From Nitzschia sp. DOCU1 (lineage: Eukaryota > Bacillariophyta > Bacillariophyceae > Bacillariales > Bacillariaceae), in assembly GCA_951394045.1 (NCBI GenBank), contig OX595988.1, forward strand, positions 186,001 through 250,000: 64,000 bases of DNA, read 5' to 3'. The notes under the pieces were generated by a model that saw only the letters and a program-made list of their open reading frames with translations, had not been told where the DNA came from and searched no databases. The position numbers and the translations under genes are program-made. Below are positions 1-10,303 of the stretch, one piece after another (position 1 is the stretch's first letter; every line of letters starts with the position of its first letter).

Positions 1-1709
1 GTTGTTCGCAAAGGTTAGGATTACATTTTTTAAGGACGTCCATGAGAATAAACAACGCGTAGGCGGGAGCTTACAATCTCCGGCCTCCGAAACAGAGACC
101 CCCAAGAAAGCACAGCTTCGCCGCTTCGATGGGCTTTAGTCGGATGCGGAAAGTCCTACGTCATAGACTCGTTTCCGCTTCCAGTAGAATCAATAGTAGA
201 ACCGAAAGGGAAATCCTTTCATCGTAACAACATTTTTTACGTTGATCATCAGTAGATCAGACATTAAACATGTTGTCTAGAACATTACGTTGCTCATAGA
301 TATCCATAGTTCCTTCCTTAACCTTTCCTTAATTTACAAAATGTGAGACTACGGTAGGACAAGAATACGTCATGAATGGAAAGTTCTCATTAAAGCACGC
401 TGATGTCATTTCATTGACTTCGTCACCATGGTTCGTGTATTTCGTAAGCAGAGAGGAAGTTCGGATTTGTTGCAGAAATGCGTCATTCTGAATCGCTTTC
501 TTCGGTTTTGTCCAGTAATTAAAAAAGACGACGACGCGGGACATTTGATCCTTTGCCGCTTTGTCTGTGAGTGGTATTCTGCATGGTTGCCGACCATCAA
601 TAACAAAGCAACTTCAATGATGTGGATTGACGATGATTCTCCCACATGTCACACTACGATCGATGCAAAATGCATCACCAAATGTCGTCCTTTTCGGCCT
701 ATCGTTGCGAAACGTTTCGCCGACCCCATCGCGGGGCTGTATTCAGGTCTGTCCCCTCCAGTCTCTCTTGTAGAGAAGAGAAATCCCGGTAACTACCAAA
801 ATTGATACAACAAAGTACCGGTAATTGCAACAGAACGAAAGAGTCATATCGTTCCATCATGGGTTATCCCGGGGCAATTCGATGCTATGCTTCGTCGTGA
901 ACTCGAATTTCGTGGAGGCGGCTGGGAAAAGAATGAATGCATCGTTCTACAAGATTTCGTCACGATTGTGGCCGCTGCGCGGGGAAACTGCGTTTCGCCG
1001 ACTCTGGCACAGTTGGGCAATGGTCTCTTTGACTACGATGCGGGCAGGAGAAAAGCGAACGTAGTGAACTGGTAGACTACGATTATTACTACCCAGATAA
1101 CAAAGTTATTCAATCCGGTAGAACATCCAACTTCCCATTCTTCCCCAACACGAAGAGCGATCCTCTTCGGTGGTCAAGAAGGGAGTACTATACGGTAGTA
1201 GGTAAGATTCTACTCTGATGTGTAGCAGCTACTGCATAAACTAATCACTAGGAGAAACGCCGTTTGTTTCTGAGTCCTACCAGCTCAGGAGACAGGTGGC
1301 TGCCAAGAGGATGCCCGAAGGAGGGCAAGCCTTTCTTCATAGCAAAGTCGACAGCTAAAAGTAGCATCCTGGTTACCTATTGAATAGCAATATCGACGAA
1401 AGCGGCAAGCACACAGCTCGGTCGATCACCACCATTGAATAGGTGCCAACGGCCAACGGGGGTTAAATGGTCAAACCAGTCGAACGACTAGCAAAGCTAG
1501 AGCATCGGCGAGAACTGCAGTTCTTAATAATCACTGTGCTGCTTCCGTTCTTTATCGTTTTACTTAGCTGTAGAACATTTGTTGACGCATCACACCCCTG
1601 CTACGAAAGATTGATTAAGTGAATGCCCACCGGGGATGCTCCAAGAAGCTAACTAGCTTGTACTGGTGCTTCTGCTTCTTTCTGCTGAGATTACGTCTTA
1701 TCGTTTGCC
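1..1709. other. gene-poor stretch, nothing recognised
   Basis: No open frame here has recognisable protein character. The longest (428-805, plus) has no known motif and low-complexity flanks. The right part is the 3' flank of the minus-strand gene ending at 1710. Short CTAG/TAGTAG-rich strings are present, as in most gaps of this window. Confidence 0.5.
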
Positions 1710-3443
1710 TTATTTGAAACAGTAGTTTGCCGCTTCTTTCAATTCCTTCAAACTCGTCGCGGGATCCTTGTTCAAAATGGTAAATTCGAAGATACCCGAC
1801 GACAAGCCATAATCGATTTCTTGGATAATTTCCTTGATTCTTGCTCGAATCACCGTCTCCCGAGTTTCGCCTTCCTCGACGGCAATCAGGCCTTGGTCGA
1901 TTTGATCACCGATCCGCTTTTCGAATTCCGCCACCGAATCCAACCCCACCCACACTCCAATCAAGCGTGCCCCGCTCAGGGACGCTTGAAGCTTTTTGGC
2001 CAAGTTGACAGAAGCATTAACGACAACAACTTTTTGAGATGATTCTTGTTCACCATCGTTTGAGTCAGCTGCGGCTGCTTTTAAAATGCCGTCCTTGGTT
2101 AATCCAAATCGATCATTGTCCTGATATTCCAAAAATTCTTGACGATTCTCGAGTCGATCAAAGGTGACACCGTCTTTCAAACGATCCACCAATCGTGGCG
2201 ATACCAATCGATCATCTTGTTTCAATAACATCTCTACCAATTCATCTCGTCCCGTCGCTTGTGGCCCCGATACTAGCAAGACGGGAATCAAAGCTGTAGC
2301 CAAACTCGATTCGGCTGCTGCCGACGCCGCCGATTCTTCTGCGGCGGCTGCCTTGGCTAATTGCATGGCAACACCCGCACTTCCTGGCAAGATTGCTTCT
2401 CCTGCTCCTCCAGAACTACTTTTGAGTCCTTCTTGAATTTGACTCAAAAAGAGTGGAAGTCGATACGTCAAAAATCCCAAAATGGCCGCACCAAATTGTT
2501 CTGTCGTGATTTGATCAAAGGGATTGGTACTTTGGACAGGATTGGCCTCGCCCAAACTTTGATTGTACAATGCGACACCGACTACCACCAATACAGGCAT
2601 GATGAATCGTAAATTGCTAACATTGGAACCCATTTTTCGATCCGGACTGGCGAGCGTATCGGTTTTGATGCTCAAGAAATATAGATACAGTAGCGACGCC
2701 ACGGCGCCGGCGAAATAAATCACGGCATCTTCGGTCCCCTTGAGGATATTCGCTAGAAAAGTGCCCAATAATCCAGCAATGGCAGCATTTTTCAATAGAT
2801 CAAGCTTGAGTTTTGCATAATTCAAACCGTCGGCTTCCACAATAGCGATATTGATTTCTGAAGCAGAAGAAGCTGGACCTTGCCACTCGTCCAAATCGTA
2901 TTGTTCTTGTCTCACAGTCACTCTTCCTTTGGATACATCAAAGGGCACTTTGTAAGCTTGTTCACTCCGTACAAACGAGGCCCGGAGTGGACTGACTTGA
3001 GTAATGTCGCGATCGGTCTTTTTGGACATGCGTTTGGTCGAACTGTACTCGGCAAAATAACCATCGCCCAGATCTTCGAGTTGCGTCAACTCGGCTAAAT
3101 AACTACTCGAGGTTTTGGTCAAAAAGGTGATTTTGCCCACCAATTCTTCACCCCGACGCTTGCCACCATCCAAATCATAATAACGAACAATGTCTCCGAC
3201 TTTGGGCGTCAAAGGCTGTCGTTTCTGGGAGGCCGTCGCACTGCTGCTCTTACCACCAGTAGTGCTATCATCCGATGAAGCTTCGGGGGGAATGTAACCC
3301 ATGTGCAGTACTGGTGTCGGGGGATCATGGTGACGTCTCAGTGTTATAGACGACGATCTTGCCTTTGTCGTAAAGGCAGTTGCGTCCTTTGCTAAAAGGA
3401 GGAGACTCCAGAGAAGCGTTGCTAGGAATGCTGTGGCTGTCAT
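1710..3443 (-). CDS. plastid-targeted membrane protein with guanylate-kinase-like C-terminus
   Basis: 577 residues from an ATG at 3443. Residues 1-24 form a signal peptide ending in ATAF, the Ala-Phe junction typical of diatom plastid presequences, followed by a Ser/Arg-rich transit-like stretch, so stroma or a plastid membrane is the inferred site. Residues about 80-190 form a soluble domain starting KVGDIVRYYDLDGG. Residues about 210-335 hold several hydrophobic segments. The last 190 residues start with a P-loop-like LVSGPQATGRDELVEML and read like guanylate kinase: SPRLVDR, then YQDNDRFGL, then a VWVGLDSVAEFEKRI segment and a terminal helix. The usual Gly-Lys-Ser/Thr of the P-loop is replaced by Gly-Arg-Asp, so catalysis is doubtful. 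Single exon. The fold calls are inference from motif pattern; the targeting call is stronger. Confidence 0.75.
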   Translation of the reverse strand: MTATAFLATLLWSLLLLAKDATAFTTKARSSSITLRRHHDPPTPVLHMGYIPPEASSDDSTTGGKSSSATASQKRQPLTPKVGDIVRYYDLDGGKRRGEELVGKITFLTKTSSSYLAELTQLEDLGDGYFAEYSSTKRMSKKTDRDITQVSPLRASFVRSEQAYKVPFDVSKGRVTVRQEQYDLDEWQGPASSASEINIAIVEADGLNYAKLKLDLLKNAAIAGLLGTFLANILKGTEDAVIYFAGAVASLLYLYFLSIKTDTLASPDRKMGSNVSNLRFIMPVLVVVGVALYNQSLGEANPVQSTNPFDQITTEQFGAAILGFLTYRLPLFLSQIQEGLKSSSGGAGEAILPGSAGVAMQLAKAAAAEESAASAAAESSLATALIPVLLVSGPQATGRDELVEMLLKQDDRLVSPRLVDRLKDGVTFDRLENRQEFLEYQDNDRFGLTKDGILKAAAADSNDGEQESSQKVVVVNASVNLAKKLQASLSGARLIGVWVGLDSVAEFEKRIGDQIDQGLIAVEEGETRETVIRARIKEIIQEIDYGLSSGIFEFTILNKDPATSLKELKEAANYCFK

Positions 3444-4702
3444 GGGGATCGATTGCGGTCAGCGGGAAGATACTTCTAGCTAGCGAATAGCTACTAGTTA
3501 GTCGTGGTGACAGGAAGGCAAACGATAACAACAGGAAACAGCTTCGGATGCCGATGGATGCCGATGGACATGGGGTGCAACCGATGGCATCTGCTTTGAC
3601 AGCTGACATCTTGGGTGCCATCATTCATTCATTGCTTGGATATCGATCCTTGAATCTCCTCTCCCGCCAGCTCGCCATGATGACGTCGTTGGCCGACGCC
3701 CGTCGAACGGACGTTCCCGCCATATCCCTAGTTGACTCATCCGAACTGTCCTTCCTAGACTATCTCTTTTCGTGTCGTGAAGCACTCCACGGATTCCTTT
3801 TCGTTCTACTGGTCCTGAGGGCGCCTTCTAGCTAGTGTGCCCATGATACAAAAGAAAAATGTGCTGCTGGTGGTGGAGGTGGGGCATCGCCATCATGCTT
3901 GGAATTCTTGGCGAACAAGGCAGCACCAGCAGCAGCAGCAGCAGCAGTACTAGCTAGTATAAGAAGTAGATACGACGTTTTTCGGTGCAGTCATCTGCTT
4001 CGTTGACAAAAGGAATATTATTACTAGAGGTACTACGTCTCATGCTCAAAGAGCAATAACTACCATCTTGTGTTGAAGACATTAGCCGGGTACGACGTCT
4101 AGTAGTACAGTTCCTCGCTGCTGTGCATGAAGAAGGTAAGTCTGCCGTACTCACTTTTCAGCTAGTAGGATAATCAAAAACAGAGAGAAAGCAAGAATAA
4201 CAAGAAGAAGTATCCCATTCGAGTTGAGTGCGATGACGAGACATCCTTCTCAACAACCATCAACGTCCGATTCTCAGCATTCAAGTGGGTTGTCGACAAC
4301 GAAGGTGAGGTTCAAGGTCTTGGCAACGCCATTGCAAACATCTAAAATGGGTTGGTGGAAGAGCTCTGTGACAACTCAAGGTCTTGGCAATGCCATTGCA
4401 AAAATTAACAATGGGTTGGTGGAAGCGTTCTGAGATTGAGTTCGTCCTGATGTGCGCGCATTCGTCAGTCCTGCGAGTCCTTCTGGCCCATCATACTACC
4501 AGCAAGTCCAAACGCACGGCATTAAGGTGTATCAATCTGCTACCCTTTTTTGTGATGGCAGGAGTACTTGTCACGTCCAAGCGTTTCTTTTTCGATTCGT
4601 TACGTCGACATGGTCGAAGGCTATCTTTTTAACTGTTAGTAGTGAATACTACCCTACTATTACGCGGGTTTCATTGCAGCCATATGTGCCATCTTCGATT
4701 GT
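3444..4702. other. intergenic, no supported gene
   Basis: This gap lies between the 5' end of the plastid-targeted gene and the 3' end of the CobW gene. It should contain the promoter of the former. It holds a CAG/AGC run near 3927-3947 and a 64-bp duplication annotated separately. A 95-codon plus-strand frame (3548-3835) starts at ATG but shows no family features and is not called. Confidence 0.5.
4313..4432. repeat. two-copy tandem repeat, 64-bp period
   Basis: The string CAAGGTCTTGGCAA recurs at 4313 and 4377, and each copy continues through GCCATTGCAAA and ATGGGTTGGTGGAAG. The copies differ at several bases. Non-coding as far as can be seen. Confidence 0.8.
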
Positions 4703-6622
4703 CTAGTATGCAACATATTTCGACTCGAGGCTGCTTGGAAATCGAGTCGCCAGCGATTGCCCGGGCGACAACTTTTGATATTCCTCCCATTCCTCGTCCG
4801 TTAACAGGCATTGATCCAACGACTCGGTCACTCGTGTTTGAGACAAGGCATCTCCCAAGGTGGGTCCAATAAAGACGACTTCTTGACGCCGATCGCCGAC
4901 TCCAACATTATTGGTGGCATCGTCATGCGCTGGATCATCAAAATCACGCAAAACATACTCATCGACACCGGGTGGCCATTGAGATCGGGGCAATGTCGCC
5001 CACCATTGGCCTAAACAAGACAATTCAAAGGTAGATCCGGCATGCGACCAATACAAAGCGTCGGTATGAGAATGAGCACTCCACACAAAACCCTTGCTGC
5101 GAAGGCACTGTTGTAGGACGGCTTGAGTATTTGCAGGAACTTTTAGAGTCATGGCAGAACTATCCTCGGGAATGCCCCGCTTGACGGGTAGATATCTCAA
5201 AAACGACACAAGTCGACCCGGATGAAAGGGACGTCGTGCGCGATAGACAAAAGATCCAATTCCCACATAGGTTGCCGGATCTTGTTTGACATGATCGTGC
5301 GAATGGGAATGGGAATGACTCGGGTCGTTACAAGTAGGGTCGTCGCAGGCCTCTGTATGGGAATGGGAATGCTCGTGTGAATGGGATGGGTCTGTACACA
5401 CTGGGTCCGTACACGCTTCTTGTGCTTTAGCGTGCTCATGAGAATGAGAATGACTTGGATCGGAGCAGCCAGGATCCTCACAAGCCGCTGCCGCTGCCGC
5501 CGAATGTTCGTGAGAGTGATCATCACTACTAGCAGCAGTAGCTGTAGAAGAAGAATGCTCGTGGTCGTGCGAATGAGACGGATCGGTGCATGTAGCAGCA
5601 TCATGATCATGAGAATGAGAGTGCGAAATGGCAGCCTCCACGTAGTCTCTATGATCATCCACTGCTCCTGCCACCGCCACACCAAGACCCTTGGCAATGC
5701 CCAACACTTGATCCAAGTCGACTTGTCCATAGGTAGTAGCCAATACTTTGGCACGAGGATTCAAAGCCGCCACAATGTCTCGCAATCGAGCTAGTTCGGA
5801 AGAAGAAACTAAGTCTTGCTTGTTCAATACCACCAAATCGGCAGTCTCGGTTTGACTCGTTAACAAGTCTGCCACACTTTCCGGTTCGCCTTCTTGCTGG
5901 CCCCGCAAACTTTGCAAGACTACATCGCGAAGTTTGGGTGGCAAGTCCTTCATCCACTCTTCTTCTTCGTCTGAATCAGCAACCGAAGTAAACAATTCTG
6001 GCATTTCGTCTCGTGTCGCCAAGGCCAAACTGGTAAAGTGCGATTCAAAGGTACTACAATCCACTAAACTCACGAGTGTATCGAGTTGGACGCGTTCCAT
6101 CAGAGGCATTTCTGCCATGGAAGCTTCTTGAAATTTGGCTCGAATCGCCTTGGGGTCTGCCACACCCGATAGTTCAATGACAATGTGATCAAATCCCGAC
6201 TCTTCGTCAGACTGACTCTTTAAATCACTTAGAGTGACGAGATTGGCGACACTTCCCAGTAATTCATCACTCAAACTACAACACGCACATCCATTTTGCA
6301 ACTCGACCATGCCATCGGCGGCTTGCAGCGACCCAGCATTGCCTTGCGCCACTAGTTTGGAGTCAATGTTGACAGAAGCAACATCATTGACTACGACGCC
6401 AATGCGAAGACCTTGCTTGTTTTGCAACATGGTTTGCAGAAGCGTCGTCTTTCCGGTGCCCAAAAAGCCTGAAAGTACCGTAATAGGAATGGGCTTGGTG
6501 GTACTATTAGGAGTACTCAAGGCCGAGCAACCACAACTACTCAAGAGAGCCCCCAACGAAAGCAAGGAATATCCCAGCATTCGAATGGCAGATGCCGCGG
6601 ATCCAGATGCACGTTGTGTCAT
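4703..6622 (-). CDS. CobW/G3E-family GTPase with His/Cys-rich metal-binding repeats
   Basis: 639 residues from the ATG at 6622 (the frame is open further up but only to a GTG). An N-terminal hydrophobic stretch (about residues 15-36, ending CGCSALS) looks like a signal peptide; plastid or ER routing is possible. The G3E GTPase core follows: Walker A GFLGTGKTTLL, the metal-binding GCACCSL loop (CXCC), ELSGVADP as switch/Walker B, and LNKQDLV as the guanine-specificity motif. A long insertion (about residues 335-460) repeats units of the form C-x-D-P-x-C-x-D-P-S-H-S-H-x-H, a likely Zn, Co or Ni store. The end matches the CobW C-terminal domain (YRARRPFHPGRL, then FVWSAHSHTDALYWSH). Family role: metal insertion into client proteins, as in ZNG1-type zinc chaperones; the client here is unknown. 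Confidence 0.9.
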   Translation of the reverse strand: MTQRASGSAASAIRMLGYSLLSLGALLSSCGCSALSTPNSTTKPIPITVLSGFLGTGKTTLLQTMLQNKQGLRIGVVVNDVASVNIDSKLVAQGNAGSLQAADGMVELQNGCACCSLSDELLGSVANLVTLSDLKSQSDEESGFDHIVIELSGVADPKAIRAKFQEASMAEMPLMERVQLDTLVSLVDCSTFESHFTSLALATRDEMPELFTSVADSDEEEEWMKDLPPKLRDVVLQSLRGQQEGEPESVADLLTSQTETADLVVLNKQDLVSSSELARLRDIVAALNPRAKVLATTYGQVDLDQVLGIAKGLGVAVAGAVDDHRDYVEAAISHSHSHDHDAATCTDPSHSHDHEHSSSTATAASSDDHSHEHSAAAAAACEDPGCSDPSHSHSHEHAKAQEACTDPVCTDPSHSHEHSHSHTEACDDPTCNDPSHSHSHSHDHVKQDPATYVGIGSFVYRARRPFHPGRLVSFLRYLPVKRGIPEDSSAMTLKVPANTQAVLQQCLRSKGFVWSAHSHTDALYWSHAGSTFELSCLGQWWATLPRSQWPPGVDEYVLRDFDDPAHDDATNNVGVGDRRQEVVFIGPTLGDALSQTRVTESLDQCLLTDEEWEEYQKLSPGQSLATRFPSSLESKYVAY

Positions 6623-7631
6623 TTTATGGAAATCTTTTGAGGATCTTTCTTCTCGACGTTCCGTCCTGGTCGTCGAGCTCCCACACAAGACTCGCAATAG
6701 TAGCACTAGCAGCTAAGTGATCGGCAAGGGGGGTTCCTTGGCTCTCTTGCTTGCAGAGGTTACCACAACAACGAAACTTCCAAGTACGACGTTTTGCAGG
6801 GAATGAAGTCGGTGGCGCGCCCCCACGGTGCCATCGTCACATCATCCGTGCTCCCGCCGCGCTAAGAGTTCCGTGGAGAGGAGGAACTCTATGATACACG
6901 TATCATACCTGGTAGGAGCCCGTCTGGTACGATACCATACTCTGCTGGCGTCAATGTTTTTCGCCTTTTCCAGCCCACACATCGACCAATAATATCACGA
7001 TAAAGCTAAAAAACGAACAATCATATCACGTGGAAGCTAAAAAATCATTTTGGCCAATCATATCACGGCATATCTAAAAAATCGACCAATCATATCGCAA
7101 AGTAAGTGGATACAAGCTCATAACCTGAAATCTCGCCTTTCATGTATTTTTTTGTAGATGGATGCTTTCGACGATGGAAACATGACGTTTCACCATTGCA
7201 AAGTGACGAGAATATCATTCTTGGAGTAATCGTGGTGCTGAACGAAAGTAGGGGCTGAATTGAGGAACCAGCACGCCCGTCCTGTTATTCCCTCGACGAG
7301 GACGAAGAGAGAATGAAACGGGTGGCTCCAAGAACAAGGTGCTGGACTTGAGTATCATGTTCCAGTTAATCCTGAAAGGACACCAACAAGCAGCAAGAAT
7401 ACGATGCCGTCGATGTCATCTTCTTCTTGTGACTCGTTCTCAGAGGCAAAATGGCATGATGGGAAAAGGGATTAAGAGAATCGCACCCTCCTTCTTGTTG
7501 GTGATTGTGCTGTGCTGCCTGGCTTGTCGTCGTCTTCTTCGTCTTCTTCTTCTTCTTTCATGCCAGCCGAAGCAGCAACAAGTCACGACGACGCCTCTGT
7601 CGTATGATACGCCGATCGCTTCTTCTCGGAT
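6623..7631. other. intergenic, CobW promoter side, no gene seen
   Basis: This gap contains the CobW upstream region, part of which (to about 6770) is duplicated at 22.74-22.95 kb, a short AT-rich repeat (annotated separately), and the 3' flank of the exostosin gene. Frames at 7339-7638 are Leu-rich low-complexity translations and were not accepted. Confidence 0.5.
6986..7098. repeat. four short dispersed repeats CAATCATATCACG
   Basis: The motif CAATMATATCRCG occurs at 6986, 7018, 7055 and 7087 (spacing 32, 37, 32). The first three are followed by CTAAAAAA. The regular spacing suggests protein-binding sites or a decayed minisatellite. Confidence 0.6.
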
Positions 7632-9137
7632 TCAATGATGCACAGCAGCAGCATGTTCCACAATACGATCTTCCAATGCTCGCACATAGCGTCTCATCGT
7701 GGCATGATACCATTTGACTAGTCGTGATTGAAAGGCGTCCAATCGACGAGCTACGCTTTGAGGAGACGACGGGCTTCCGTCGGGTTCTCGATAAAACAAT
7801 CGATCCAAGGTGGACTCGAGCATGTTCCAATTGTTTCTTACAACGACAAACGGCAAGAATAAGCCGTCGTTGTTGTCTTCTCCTTCGACTTGTTGAGACT
7901 TGTCAATGGCAAGTGGCAAAAAGGCATGGGGGCAGGGATGGTGTCGATATTCTTTATCCAAGGCTACAATCGGAATACTTCCCGATATAGCGGCTTCATA
8001 CAATCGGAAGCATTCCGGATTGTGACCGTTGGGCGAAAGGGTGAATTGAGATTGCGACAATATCTTCACATACTCACTAGGAGCAATCGTGGTGTGGGGG
8101 TCCATTGTCATAGTCCACTGTGGGGCAATCTTGATGATGGAATTGGATGAAAGATTATTGTGAGATGCTAAATAGTCCGCCAGAATGCTTCGAGAAGGGC
8201 TTGTTGATTGCGAAAAAATGGCATTGAAGAGGTAGGGACGTTTGGAAGTCGGAATGATGGGTCGTGCTTGTAGAGGAGTAGTACTATTTTGCTGCGCTTT
8301 GTAGGCCCCCCAAAAGTCGAGTCTTGGACCGAGAGGAATAAATGATTGATTGGATATCGCAGCAGCATGATGATTATAGTAAAAGCGGCCTTGTGTTTCC
8401 GATACATTACATTGCTCATCGGCCAATACAATAGTATAACAATGGGGAGCATACTCTTTCTGAAAATCGGTCACTCGACTCTTGGCTGCTCCCACTAGCA
8501 CGCAGTATTGTGTTGCTCGAGCTTCGATTTGGAGCCTATCATCTCCAAAGTCAAAGTGTTCATACTCGTAGTGATAGCGCCCATACAGGGACAATTGATC
8601 CGATATAAAAAAGCTATGATACCACATTGTTTTCTTTGTGTTGCCTTTGCTTCCTCTGATGAAAACAGTAATGTTAATGTCAACACCACCATGCTGTAGT
8701 ACTGATTCTTCTTCTTTCATCATGGGAGGAGAGTCGAAGAATCGTAAATTTGGGCTCGTCCTCGTCAGCACTGTTCTGCCAATGACGAGACGTGATATTG
8801 ACAAGGACGCTAGGCAAATCACTACCGATAGTACGAGTGACACGACTTTAAGATGCGAGGAGCGCGTCTTCGAATGTGGCAGTATCCTCGGCATTAGTAT
8901 CATTCTTGCTCCAGCAACACTCCTGCTGGTGATGCTGGTGCTCGTTCCACCCTCCTCGTCACCCCTACTACCCGCAACAACTTGATTCTTCTTTTCTCCG
9001 TGCGCCAACATTACTACTAGTGAGTGGTTTTTAAACTTCTTCAAGGATGGCATCTGTTGCTCTGATGTATTATTCTTTGTGCCATAGGATACGAAACGAT
9101 GATTTGGTTCGTTGATCACTCGTTCGAAGGCGCACAT
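7632..9137 (-). CDS. exostosin-family type II membrane glycosyltransferase
   Basis: 501 residues from the first ATG at 9137; later in-frame ATGs cannot be excluded. A transmembrane anchor lies around residues 96-120 (VVSLVLSVVICLASLSI), giving a Golgi type II layout. The C-terminal half has exostosin (GT47/RXYLT1-like) features: RPYLFNAIFSQ, then SRSILADYL, and the sugar-nucleotide signature FTLSPNGHNPECFRLYEA followed by SGSIPIV. Expected role: transfer of a sugar to a glycan or glycoprotein in the Golgi; donor and acceptor unknown. A piggyBac element sits 108 bp upstream of the ATG. A broken partial copy of this gene lies at 21386-21760. Confidence 0.85.
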   Translation of the reverse strand: MCAFERVINEPNHRFVSYGTKNNTSEQQMPSLKKFKNHSLVVMLAHGEKKNQVVAGSRGDEEGGTSTSITSRSVAGARMILMPRILPHSKTRSSHLKVVSLVLSVVICLASLSISRLVIGRTVLTRTSPNLRFFDSPPMMKEEESVLQHGGVDINITVFIRGSKGNTKKTMWYHSFFISDQLSLYGRYHYEYEHFDFGDDRLQIEARATQYCVLVGAAKSRVTDFQKEYAPHCYTIVLADEQCNVSETQGRFYYNHHAAAISNQSFIPLGPRLDFWGAYKAQQNSTTPLQARPIIPTSKRPYLFNAIFSQSTSPSRSILADYLASHNNLSSNSIIKIAPQWTMTMDPHTTIAPSEYVKILSQSQFTLSPNGHNPECFRLYEAAISGSIPIVALDKEYRHHPCPHAFLPLAIDKSQQVEGEDNNDGLFLPFVVVRNNWNMLESTLDRLFYREPDGSPSSPQSVARRLDAFQSRLVKWYHATMRRYVRALEDRIVEHAAAVHH

Positions 9138-9248
9138 CCGTGTGCTCTTTCAAAGAAGAGTTCGGTGGAGGCGCGCGTCGCGATGAGAATACATGCGAGA
9201 AATAACACGGTGTCCCAGCATGCCCCGCTGCCGGTTTCCAAGTTTTAA

Positions 9249-9261
9249 CGCCAATCGTATC
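9249..9261 (+). repeat. left terminal inverted repeat of piggyBac element
   Basis: 13 bp, perfect reverse complement of 20788-20800, next to TTAA. The following 90 bp contain the subterminal motif GCGAGCCACT twice, a GCGCGCCACT variant, and a GCCACT-TCG-AGTGGC palindrome. Confidence 0.92.
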
Positions 9262-9531
9262 TGAATATTCGCGAGCCACTATTGCGGCACGCGGTGCGCC
9301 GGGCCGCCCAATCGCGAGCCACTTCGAGTGGCACCCGATTGCAATCGCGCGCCACTTTTTGCGACTTTTAACTTTCCCTTGACTTTACCTGAGATCTCCC
9401 CGACGCTAGCCCGATCATAGTCATAACGCGCATTTCACCTCCATCCGACAATCTACCAACTGCATCCAAGACGAAACCATGCCTCTACCAATGCGTTTTA
9501 TTTGTTATCTTGGAGCAGCAACGACAGTAAC

Positions 9532-10248
9532 ATGAATCCCAACGACAAGAACGATCGAGCCTACAACCCCTACGGCATGGACTTCCTTGGCGACATCGAG
9601 TATGATTCGTCCATGGGGGTGCTGGAGTATGAACGCGGTGCAGTTCCCGACCCAGAAGATAGAAAGATTGCCGCCTCTCTCTTCTTGGCGAACGAGGAAA
9701 ACAATCGTCGCACTGGTAAGAATGTTCCACTTCGGAAGATTGTCGTGTCGGATATTGGTGGCGGTGTGCGTATGTTTGCCGAACCTGGGCCGGACCCCAG
9801 GTTCATGACGTTCGATTTTCCTGATGGAATCTCGGAAGAGGACGTCAAGGCTTTCAAGACTCACATTGACAATTGCAAAGTGTTCACCCTTGCGAAGCCA
9901 CCCAAGTTCATCCCACCCTCTGTCGCCGTCGAAGCTACCGTCAAGGACTGCGAATACTGTGGCGAGACTCCCTGTTTCTTGGAGCAGATCGGGGACGATA
10001 CGAGTGGAAAAACAATGAAGGAGTTCCTTTTTGGTGGGAAGGGCGACGATATGTTCAACCAGGGCATTTCGAATCGCGAGATTCGTTATGCCCTCTACAG
10101 GGACGCCACTACATTCATTAGTGGCTACCTAGGCAAAGGTAATCGCAAGGAATTGCCTGATTGTGTTGTTCGCGAGATTCGCGACTCTTACCCTGCTGAA
10201 GGCGGCAACTATGTCGGCTTCAAGAAAGGTTTCTTGGAAAAGAAGTAG
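9532..10248 (+). CDS. piggyBac cargo protein with P2X7-ballast-like C-terminal motif
   Basis: 238 residues from the ATG at 9532; the upstream frame reaches only a TTG at 9502. It lies inside the piggyBac repeats, convergent with the transposase. The N-terminal half is not recognised. The middle has CEYCGETPC, a compact Cys cluster. The C-terminus reads IRYALYRDATTFISG, then ELPDCVVREIRD and GGNYVGFK. This follows the pattern at the end of the P2X purinoceptor 7 intracellular (ballast) domain: Pro-x-Cys-x-x-x-x-Ile-Arg, then a short acidic stretch, then Gly-x-Tyr-x-Gly-Phe. There is no channel part, so this is not a receptor. Role unknown; a DNA- or metal-binding accessory factor is one possibility. 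It is intact, with no frameshift. Confidence 0.75.
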   Translation: MNPNDKNDRAYNPYGMDFLGDIEYDSSMGVLEYERGAVPDPEDRKIAASLFLANEENNRRTGKNVPLRKIVVSDIGGGVRMFAEPGPDPRFMTFDFPDGISEEDVKAFKTHIDNCKVFTLAKPPKFIPPSVAVEATVKDCEYCGETPCFLEQIGDDTSGKTMKEFLFGGKGDDMFNQGISNREIRYALYRDATTFISGYLGKGNRKELPDCVVREIRDSYPAEGGNYVGFKKGFLEKK

Positions 10249-10303
10249 TCAGACATAATCTTAGTTTATACAGTTATATACGACATTCCAGCTAGGGCCG
10301 ATG

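Noticed and set aside
5197..5794. Long frames on both strands over the CobW His-rich region
   Set aside because: Ile/Met/Arg-rich translations of the repeated His codons in other frames; the CobW frame has all the GTPase motifs.
9502..9531. Extension of the cargo gene to residue 1 at 9502
   Set aside because: The codon at 9502 is TTG; the first ATG is 9532.
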